Below, piece after piece: positions 35,167-41,474 of a DNA stretch of 41,474 nucleotides. A program made the position numbers and the translations under genes. The DNA is from JAYWIG01 sp043789035 (lineage in GTDB: Bacteria > Pseudomonadota > Gammaproteobacteria > Burkholderiales > Burkholderiaceae_E), in NCBI GenBank assembly GCA_043789035.1, contig JAYWIG010000233.1, forward strand, positions 1 through 41,474, in the 5' to 3' direction. The notes beneath the pieces were generated by a model, which was not told where the DNA came from, searched no databases, and was given only the letters and a program-made list of their open reading frames with translations. How positions within the stretch are numbered: the first letter of the stretch is position 1; each line of letters begins with the position of its first letter.

Positions 35167-35652
35167 TTAACTCTTCGCCTGCACTTGCATTGCTTTGGCG
35201 GCCACCAAGACCGATTTAATGATTCCCGTGTAACCGGTACAACGACAAATATTGCCTTCAAGCGCCGCCTTAATCTCATCAATTGAAGGATTTGAGTTAG
35301 CGCGGAGTAAAGCAAGCGTTGCCATCAAAAAACCGGGGGTGCAGTAACCACACTGAAGCCCACCGTTATCGGCATAAGCTTTTTGAATGACATGCAGTTC
35401 GCCATTTGGAGCTAGGCCTTCCACAGTAAAAACAGATTTTCCATCGACTTGCAATGCGAGCATTAAGCAAGACTTCATGACTCTGCCATCCACCAGCACT
35501 GAGCAGGCACCGCAAACACCAGTTTCGCAACCTCGCTTAGTGCCTGTTAACAAAAGATCATCACGTAAGGCATCGCACAATAATCGCCTAGACTCTATGG
35601 CGAGCGTTTCAACTTGGCCATTAACTTCAAACTGAATTGAGTGGTTGCTCAT
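35167..35652 (-). CDS. Molybdenum hydroxylase small subunit, [2Fe-2S] (CoxS-like)
   Basis: This 161-residue subunit carries two [2Fe-2S] clusters that pass electrons from the molybdenum site to FAD. The plant-ferredoxin-like cluster is bound by RGCETGVCGAC plus the Cys in MKSC. The second, helical cluster is bound by GLQCGYCTPG and NICRCTGY. All eight cysteines are present, so the subunit looks functional. It lies between CoxM and CoxG with 2-bp and 3-bp gaps. The Cys arrangement is shared by CO dehydrogenase, nicotinate dehydrogenase, quinoline oxidoreductase and similar enzymes, so it does not fix the substrate. Confidence 0.95.
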   Translation of the reverse strand: MSNHSIQFEVNGQVETLAIESRRLLCDALRDDLLLTGTKRGCETGVCGACSVLVDGRVMKSCLMLALQVDGKSVFTVEGLAPNGELHVIQKAYADNGGLQCGYCTPGFLMATLALLRANSNPSIDEIKAALEGNICRCTGYTGIIKSVLVAAKAMQVQAKS

Positions 35653-35654
35653 AG

Positions 35655-36530
35655 TTATTTATCCAGCCCGAGCGCCGATTGCAAAGTTCGACGAGTGATG
35701 ACCTGTAGCATTTGACGCCGGTAATCTTCCGATCCGCGTTGATCGGAGATAACGTTGGCTTCTTTCGCAGCAAGCTTAGCGACTCTTTCGATCAGCGTTT
35801 CAGTAATGTCTTCAGCGGCAAGTAAATCTTCCGCTTGCTTTAATCGAGTCGGCATTGGCGTTGATGCGGCAACAACTAAACGAATATTGCTCAGTCTAAC
35901 TCCATCAGTCCGAACATGTTTCGAAGCGCAGAAAGATACATTCAAGATCGGCCTATGCTCGGCGGCAGTACGCCTAAATCTAGTGTATTGCCCCACGCTA
36001 TTTACAGATGGCGGCGGCACTAAGATAGCTAATAACAACTCGTCTGCTGCGAGCGCTGTAGTGTAGTAGTCAGTCAAGAATTCTTGCATTGATACTATTC
36101 GTCGGCCGCGAGCGCTTTGCAAAATCACTTTTGCATCTAAGGCCATTAAACATCCAGGCGGATCGGTGGCCGGATCTGCATAACAAAGGTTGCCGCCAAT
36201 CGTGCCTTGATTACGCACCTGTGGGTTTGCAAGGTGTGCGGCCATATGCGCCAGCATGGGATAGTGTTGCTTCACATGCGCATCCTCAGCCACTTCGGCA
36301 TGCAAACTCAGTGCACCAATTCGTAAACCCTCGGTTGCATCGAAGCTAATGCCGCGTAATTCCGAAAGTCTATCTAGCGATACCAAAACCTTTGGGTTCA
36401 ACATCCGTTGGCGCATAACAAGCATTAATGCGGTACCACCAGCAAAAACGCGTGCATCTTCTCCATGCTGCGCCAAAAGCAAGCTGGCTTCATCAATCGA
36501 GGTTGGTTGAAGATAGTCAAAGGCGCGCAT
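35655..36530 (-). CDS. Molybdenum hydroxylase FAD subunit (CoxM-like)
   Basis: This 291-residue subunit has the vanillyl-alcohol-oxidase-type FAD domain of xanthine dehydrogenase relatives. The FAD motifs are VFAGGTALMLVMRQR (about residues 30-44) and TIGGNLCYADPATD (about 108-121), followed by the C-terminal CO-dehydrogenase flavoprotein domain. The length is standard and there is no room for the extra [4Fe-4S] insert of 4-hydroxybenzoyl-CoA reductase. It overlaps the CoxL gene by 14 bp. It should accept electrons from the 2Fe-2S subunit and hand them to an electron-transfer chain. Confidence 0.93.
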   Translation of the reverse strand: MRAFDYLQPTSIDEASLLLAQHGEDARVFAGGTALMLVMRQRMLNPKVLVSLDRLSELRGISFDATEGLRIGALSLHAEVAEDAHVKQHYPMLAHMAAHLANPQVRNQGTIGGNLCYADPATDPPGCLMALDAKVILQSARGRRIVSMQEFLTDYYTTALAADELLLAILVPPPSVNSVGQYTRFRRTAAEHRPILNVSFCASKHVRTDGVRLSNIRLVVAASTPMPTRLKQAEDLLAAEDITETLIERVAKLAAKEANVISDQRGSEDYRRQMLQVITRRTLQSALGLDK

Positions 36531-38817
36531 GTAAGCTCGCGAGAATTTTTTCTGGCGTTATTGGCAGCTCGGTAATTCGCACACCGGTTGCGTGATACAC
36601 CGCGTTCGCAATTGCTGCGGCACCGGGCACCATAGCAGTTTCGCTGGCGCCTTTTGCGCCTAAAGGGCCATTTGGATCGTTTGATTCAACAATGCCAGAG
36701 CGAACCATGGGCACGCTCGCGGCCAGCGGCATGGTGTAGTCGGCCATATTGCCGTTGAGCAATCTACCATCTTCAAACAGGGGGTTTTCGAACAACGCCC
36801 AGCCAATCGCTTGAACAACTGCACCGCTAGATTGGCCATGAATTGCCATTGGGTTTAAGGCTTTGCCGCAATCGTCCGACACAAAAGTATCAAGCACAGT
36901 CACTTGTCCGGTTTCAGTATCTACTTCGACTTCAACCCCTTGAGCGGCGAATGAATACGCGGGTGCGACATTGCCGTAGTAATCGGCATCATGCATTTGT
37001 GTGGGTGCATCATAAGTCTCATTAACAAGCAACCCTTCACCGCCTTTGCGAAAGATATGCAATCGCGCCAGCTCCGCATAAGTCGCTTTTACGTCGGGTG
37101 CGCCCTTTACCCGAACGGCACTATCGAATACTTCTAAATCATCAGCGGCAGCTTCTAACTTAACCGCTGCCAATTCGATTAAACGGCGTTTAGTCTCCCG
37201 AGCAGCCTTTAACATCGCGTTGCCCGCAATGATTGTCACTCTCGAAGCCAACGAGCCAATACAGTAAGCTGCGGCATCGCTATCGGGCGGCAAAACGGTC
37301 ACGTGCTCAATCGGAATGCTTAGCTCATGCGCACACAACTGCGCCAACATGGTGTAAGCGCCCTGCCCCATGTCGCATTCGGCCGTAAACACCGTCACAC
37401 GACCATCTTCTGACATTTTGACAATGACGGTCGAGCCGTCCCAATTGCCCAGCGTTCGGTTGCCGCTCACATGCATTGCTGCACCGAAGCCCAAGCCTCG
37501 CTTCTTAATGCGTGCTTTGTCTTTTGCTTGCTCGCTGTATAGCGCATGTTTAGAATTCCAACTCATCGCAGCCTGAACTTGGTCTATACACTCAAGCATG
37601 CCGGTTGAACCCATCTTCCAACCGTGTACGCTTGTTTCATCTTTACCAATCGCGTTTATACGATGAATATCTAAAACATCGATGCCGACCATCTCAGCCA
37701 AAGTCGCCAAATGGCTATTCAACGCAAAACCCATTTGTTTTCCGCCAAAACCGCGAAACGCGCCCCTTGGCGGATTGTTCGTATAAACTAACTTTGCGTT
37801 AGATCGTACATTTTGCAGCTTATGCATGTTGTCACTACGCATGACCGAGACGTACATAACATCAGCGGCCAAGCCTTGGTATGCACCACACTCCGCAATA
37901 ATTTGTACTTGTTTGGCAAGAATTCGCCCGGTCGTATCAACACCGATTTTTAACGTAATACGCTCAGGCACGCTCATGCGAGCGCCTTGAAAATCTTCTA
38001 ATCGATTATTCACCAATCGCACAGGCCGCTGCGGGTAACTCAATTTAGTCGCTAAAAACGCTGCAATGAGGCTATTACATTCTTCAACGATTTTTGCCCC
38101 AAAACCGCCGCCAGTCGTTGCCTGAATAACTCGAAGTTTTGATACCGGCACATCCAACGCCTCAGCAAGACGCATGCGGGACAAAAACACCGATTGCGTC
38201 GATGTCCATACAGTTAGGCGACCATCGCCACCCATACTGGCCACGGTCGCCATAGGCTCCAAGTAACCGGGGTACTGCGAATGCATGTCATAGGTAGCTT
38301 CATGAATAAAGGCCGACTGAGCAAAGCCTAGCTCAACATCGCCGCGATTGATACTGACTTCATCAGCGAGATTTGCGGTGCCACTATGCACCTCTGGCGC
38401 ACTGTTAAGCAAAGCGGTATCGGTTGAAAATACCGCAGGTAATTCTTCATATTCGATCTCGATTAAATCGATAGCGTCACGTGCAATATCTTCTGTAATC
38501 GCTACAACTGCAGCGACTTCCTCGCCAACAAATCGAACAATATCTGTGGCAAAAATTCGATGCTCTTTGCGATGTATTCCAGATAATCGCGTTGGCGTAT
38601 CTTCGGCGCTCACAACCAATCGAACACCGGCTAGAGCTTTTGCTTTCGACGTATCAATGCTTACGATACGAGCAGAAGGATAGGGGCTGCGGAGCACCTT
38701 CGCATGCAACATTCCAGGCAACTTAATGTCGCCCGCATACTGCGCCCTGCCAAGTAGCTTTTCTTTGGCTGTCACTTGAGGCGTGTCACGCCCCACACTG
38801 GACAACTCGTGCCCCAC
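36517..38817 (-). CDS. Molybdenum hydroxylase large (Mo-cofactor) subunit, CoxL/xanthine dehydrogenase family
   Basis: The 766-residue subunit carries the molybdopterin cytosine dinucleotide site. The N-terminal domain begins GRDTPQVTAKEKLLGRAQYAGD. TTGGGFGAK (about 234-242) and the active-site loop NPPRGAFRGFGG (348-359) follow, and the catalytic Glu is E726 in GAKGASETAMVPG. The loop is not the AYxCSFR of aerobic CO dehydrogenase, so CO is unlikely as substrate. PRGAFRGFG is shared by hydroxybenzoyl-CoA reductase and several heteroaromatic hydroxylases. The start is GTG at 38817, directly after the TAA of the Bug gene (TAAGTG). The role is probably hydroxylation of an aromatic or heteroaromatic ring or aldehyde. 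Confidence 0.9.
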   Translation of the reverse strand: MGHELSSVGRDTPQVTAKEKLLGRAQYAGDIKLPGMLHAKVLRSPYPSARIVSIDTSKAKALAGVRLVVSAEDTPTRLSGIHRKEHRIFATDIVRFVGEEVAAVVAITEDIARDAIDLIEIEYEELPAVFSTDTALLNSAPEVHSGTANLADEVSINRGDVELGFAQSAFIHEATYDMHSQYPGYLEPMATVASMGGDGRLTVWTSTQSVFLSRMRLAEALDVPVSKLRVIQATTGGGFGAKIVEECNSLIAAFLATKLSYPQRPVRLVNNRLEDFQGARMSVPERITLKIGVDTTGRILAKQVQIIAECGAYQGLAADVMYVSVMRSDNMHKLQNVRSNAKLVYTNNPPRGAFRGFGGKQMGFALNSHLATLAEMVGIDVLDIHRINAIGKDETSVHGWKMGSTGMLECIDQVQAAMSWNSKHALYSEQAKDKARIKKRGLGFGAAMHVSGNRTLGNWDGSTVIVKMSEDGRVTVFTAECDMGQGAYTMLAQLCAHELSIPIEHVTVLPPDSDAAAYCIGSLASRVTIIAGNAMLKAARETKRRLIELAAVKLEAAADDLEVFDSAVRVKGAPDVKATYAELARLHIFRKGGEGLLVNETYDAPTQMHDADYYGNVAPAYSFAAQGVEVEVDTETGQVTVLDTFVSDDCGKALNPMAIHGQSSGAVVQAIGWALFENPLFEDGRLLNGNMADYTMPLAASVPMVRSGIVESNDPNGPLGAKGASETAMVPGAAAIANAVYHATGVRITELPITPEKILASLHARL

Positions 38818-39814
38818 TTACTCGGCCTTTATCCCAAACTCTTGAACCACTTTGCCGTAACGAAGGTCATCGTCCAGAATTTGTTTAGCCAAAACAGTAG
38901 CGTCACCGCCGACGCCATCAATACCCATATTTGCCATGCGAGTTTGTATGTCAGGCATCTTTAGGATTTCATTCATATGGCCGTTCAGCACGCGCGATGT
39001 CAGGCGACAAACCTTTAGGGCCGAGTAAGCCCATCCACGCAGGCACATCGAGATTTTTGTAGCCTAGCTCAATGAGCGTTGGGGTATTTGGCAATGACTT
39101 GCTGCGCTGTGAATCTGCAATGGCCAAGGGCACAATTTTGCCGGTGGCGTTAAAGCTCGCCACTGCGCCTGGGGTTACCCAACCAACAGTGACGTTGCCG
39201 CTAATGACATCTGGAATTAATGGCGCAACACCGCGATAAGGCACGTGGGTAGTTTTAATACCAGCGTCTTTGTTCAACATTTCAGCAGCAATATGCATTG
39301 GCGAACCGGCCCCAGGGCTGCCATAGTTCACAATCTTTCCGCTCTTAGCTTCTGCAATAAAGCCGCGCATGTCTTTAATGCCTGAAGTATTGTTCGTGAA
39401 GAGCAACAGTGGAATATTGCCTGTCTTAATAACCGGGGTGAAATCTTTATTGACATCGTGCGCAATGCTAGGCGAAACCTTGAGCACATGCTGCGCGATA
39501 GCAAACGTGTTAGGCGTAAACAAAAAGGTGTAGCCATCCGGCGCTGATTTAGCGACGAAGGAATTGCCAATCGTGCCGCTTGCGCCAGGTTTATTGTCGA
39601 CGACGACCGGCTGGCCTAAGCGTTGCGAGAGCTTTTCTGCATAGGCCCGTAAGATGACATCGGTATCGCCACCGGGAGGATAGGAAACCACAATAGTGAT
39701 TTGCTTTGCGGGCCAAGCCTGCGCATTAACCGCAGCCGGCAACGCCGCCAAAGCAAGCGCTCCGATCGCGAGGGTTAGGGTCGTGCGTTTAAGAGTATTA
39801 ACGGAATTGGTCAT
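38818..39814 (-). pseudogene. Bug/TTT-family periplasmic solute receptor with frameshift
   Basis: From ATG 39814 (preceded by GGGAG) the frame gives a signal peptide (LTLAIGALALAALPAAVNA, cut before QAWPAKQ) and a Bug receptor: ITIVVSYPPGGDTDVI, QPVVVDNKPGASGTIG, and MHIAAEMLNKDAGIKTTHVPYRG. Such receptors capture carboxylates for tripartite transporters or signalling. After GLSPDIAR the frame runs into a stop at 38969. The expected C-terminus, VLNGHMNEILKMPDIQTRM onward, continues in another frame to 38818. Loss of one GC/CG unit in a GCGCGC run near 38990-38996 accounts for it; restoring two bases gives a 332-residue protein, the normal length. It heads the operon with the hydroxylase genes. 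Decay, slippage or a sequencing error are all possible. Confidence 0.85.
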
Positions 39815-39890
39815 CAAAATCTCCCAGTAGTGGTGAGGTACTGGTATTCCAGCGCTCTTCTCATGGGCTAATCGTAGGTTTTGCCCGGCG

Positions 39891-39916
39891 CGTTGTCAAA
39901 CAATGTTCCAACAATA
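39891..39916. promoter_or_regulatory. Motif shared with the tetR promoter, upstream of the Bug operon
   Basis: AACAATGTT (39899-39907), whose minus-strand reading AACATTGTT equals 31114-31122 in the tetR/AbfD promoter, lies 85 bp before the Bug start. It is nested in small palindromes (TTGTCAAACAA and TGTTCCAACA). The 180-bp gap to the CobT-like gene has no other feature I can support. It would let the same TetR control both arms of the cluster. Confidence 0.35.
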
Positions 39917-39993
39917 GCTAAATTAGCGATCAAATGCGGTATATCTTTTACACAGCCGTTCATAGATAAAACAAAATGCCAATTTCAGAGAGG

Positions 39994-41474
39994 CTATCGC
40001 AGCAAATCAATCATTTCACGAAGTGATTGGCTTGCACTCGAATTCACAAGATCCAGCACATGGCTCTTGCGGTAATAAGGGCTCATGTCTAAACCGACAC
40101 CGATACCTACGATAGTGATTTCACCACTGGCTTCGATTGCCTGCACAACATCTCGCAAATGATGATCTAAGTAATACTCATCATTTGCCAAGTTCGTCGC
40201 ACTGTCCATAGGCGAACCATCGGACAAAACCACTAAAACCTTCCGCGCCGCGTCGCGATTCATTAAACGCTGCTTAGCCCATAGCACTGCCTCACCGTCG
40301 ATCCCTTCGCGGAACATCTCGCTTTTCAGCAATGCGGCTATCGAAGGGCGGGCTCTGCGCCAAGAAGACTCTGCGCCCTTAAACACAATATGAGAGGCCT
40401 CGTTTAACCGGCCGGGATGCTTAGGTTTGCCCGCTTTCATCCAGTCTTTTTGGGCTCTGCCTCCTGTCCACGCACCGGTGGTAAAACCTAATAACTCGCT
40501 TTGAACTTCTGCCATATCAAGGGCGCGCACCAGAATGTCGAGCAGTGATGCAAGCGACTGGATATGCGCCTTCATTGAACCGGAACAATCAATCAAAAAC
40601 GTGAGGGCACAATTGGTCTGCGGCTCAATACGCTCTTGCTTAAAGATACGCTTTTCATTGGGCGATGCGATGAGCTGCGATAAGCGTCTGCCATCGATAT
40701 AGCCCTCTTCTTCGCCATTATTCCAACCGTTGCGTTCAGGCAAAGCTAATAGCGTTCTAAGTTGCCTTGCTAGCCGCTGTACATTAACACCCAACCCCGC
40801 AACTAAGCCATCTAAACTCAGTCGAAACTGTGTTAGCTCTGCCGCCCTAACGAGTTCGGCTGCTGCATATTGTTTGTCGTACTTCGTGGTGAAGATACGA
40901 TAGCCATGCTCGGCATCGGTAATTACTTTGCTCGTGCCAGCGCTTGCCACCGCGACAGCGTCGTCGCCCTTCTCAACGTCTAGCAATGCAAAGGCTGCCA
41001 ACTCAATGCTCTCACCCTGATCGCTTTGCTCTGCACCACTTTCTTTCGCTGCCAACATGAGTTGTGCAACGGCATGCGCAATCTGCAAGGCATGAAAGGC
41101 GTACTTCGATTGATCAAACCTTTCGCGCCTTAAGCCTTGCAGCGCACCGTTGGCGACTTGATTCACTCTGCCACGTGTGGTCTCTATACGGTCTGCGGTA
41201 TCGTCATCGATGGGATCACCGGTCACTCTTGAACGACACATGTGAGCGACGGAAAAAAGCAGCAAGCCGTTGATAGTTTCTGTAAAACCAGCACCATCAA
41301 ACGCTAGGGACCATTTCTCGAAACAATGGAGCAAGTTGCTTCGCATGCCAAGATAGCTTTCCGGCACAAGAGCTTCAACGCGAAATTGCTCTAGCAGATC
41401 GAAAATTAAACGCTCTACCTGGTGCGTAGGCTCCGCCGGCGCTAATTGCGAGTGCAGTACCTTATCGCTTTTCG
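39994..41474 (-). CDS. CobT-like cobaltochelatase subunit with VWA domain (5' end outside window)
   Basis: The minus-strand frame is open to the window edge, so the N-terminus is missing; the visible part is 492 residues. It reads IFDLLEQFRVEALVPESYLGM near the edge, a segment typical of CobT, then a helical/acidic middle. The C-terminal von Willebrand A domain has the MIDAS motif LIDCSGSM, a second site around GFTTGAW, and VVLSDGSPMD. CobT is the metal-coordinating partner that works with the AAA ATPase CobS to drive CobN, inserting cobalt into hydrogenobyrinate diamide in aerobic cobalamin synthesis; CobT homologues also occur outside that pathway. cobS would be expected just upstream, beyond the window. 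It ends 180 bp before the Bug gene and is not part of that operon. Confidence 0.85.
   Translation of the reverse strand, partial: KSDKVLHSQLAPAEPTHQVERLIFDLLEQFRVEALVPESYLGMRSNLLHCFEKWSLAFDGAGFTETINGLLLFSVAHMCRSRVTGDPIDDDTADRIETTRGRVNQVANGALQGLRRERFDQSKYAFHALQIAHAVAQLMLAAKESGAEQSDQGESIELAAFALLDVEKGDDAVAVASAGTSKVITDAEHGYRIFTTKYDKQYAAAELVRAAELTQFRLSLDGLVAGLGVNVQRLARQLRTLLALPERNGWNNGEEEGYIDGRRLSQLIASPNEKRIFKQERIEPQTNCALTFLIDCSGSMKAHIQSLASLLDILVRALDMAEVQSELLGFTTGAWTGGRAQKDWMKAGKPKHPGRLNEASHIVFKGAESSWRRARPSIAALLKSEMFREGIDGEAVLWAKQRLMNRDAARKVLVVLSDGSPMDSATNLANDEYYLDHHLRDVVQAIEASGEITIVGIGVGLDMSPYYRKSHVLDLVNSSASQSLREMIDLLR

Noticed and set aside
35655..36530. 4-hydroxybenzoyl-CoA reductase beta subunit
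   Set aside because: The extra Cys-rich [4Fe-4S] insert of that subunit is absent, although the large-subunit loop resembles HcrA.
36517..38817. Aerobic CO dehydrogenase (true CoxL)
   Set aside because: The active-site loop is PRGAFRGFGG, not AYxCSFR, so CO oxidation is not supported despite the Cox-like gene order.
38818..39048. A separate 76-residue gene
   Set aside because: Its first residues are out-of-frame readthrough; the rest is the displaced C-terminus of the Bug receptor.
1..41474. CRISPR arrays, tRNA/rRNA genes, insertion sequences, prophage
   Set aside because: No regularly spaced repeats, tRNA-like cloverleaf blocks, transposase or phage proteins were seen in the intergenic or coding sequence.

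Overview
The window looks like a chromosomal segment of a betaproteobacterium, most likely Burkholderiales, with moderate-to-low GC (roughly 47-49% by eye). Supporting this are a Bug/TTT-type solute receptor, the pairing of a GspE-type ATPase with a spermidine-synthase-like protein, a parE-parC operon, and a recC-recB-recD operon. All gene calls come from reading translations; no database search was run.

Layout. 0-5 kb (minus strand): 5' end of a GspE/PilB-type ATPase gene, a spermidine-synthase-like protein, htpG, and a MocR-type regulator (wHTH plus aminotransferase fold). 5-8.5 kb: LysE-type and EamA-type exporters divergent from MocR; a TerC protein fused to a Usp domain (minus); and, on the plus strand, an RNA that matches the yybP-ykoY (Mn2+) riboswitch and leads into an HTH-only LysR fragment. 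8.4-12 kb: a DinG/XPD-type helicase with an N-terminal Cas4/RecB-like nuclease, and a secreted EEP-fold protein. 12-27 kb (all minus): recC-recB-recD, then parE-parC-metallohydrolase-3-hydroxyisobutyryl-CoA hydrolase, each set tightly packed. 27-29.6 kb: a BLUF-SCHIC (AppA-like) photoreceptor with its own terminator, and htpX. 29.6-39.8 kb: an accessory catabolic cluster with an isochorismatase-like hydrolase and TetR (minus), an AbfD/HpaB-fold protein and a BASS transporter (plus), and Bug receptor-CoxL-CoxM-CoxS-CoxG-intradiol dioxygenase (minus). 39.9 kb to the end: a CobT-like VWA protein running off the window.

How they fit together. The 29.6-39.8 kb cluster is probably a peripheral route for an aromatic or N-heteroaromatic acid: uptake (Bug, BASS), hydroxylation by a molybdenum hydroxylase (CoxLMS-like, CoxG as maturation factor), ring opening by an intradiol dioxygenase, and hydrolysis by the isochorismatase-fold enzyme, under TetR control. 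The substrate cannot be named. Both uptake genes carry lesions: an in-frame TAA in the BASS gene and a frameshift in the Bug gene.

The observations most worth checking are the Mn2+ riboswitch in front of a LysR stub instead of terC, the TerC-Usp fusion opposite it, the BLUF-SCHIC sensor with a possible ECF-type promoter, and the AbfD-fold protein that lacks two of the four expected Fe-S ligands.
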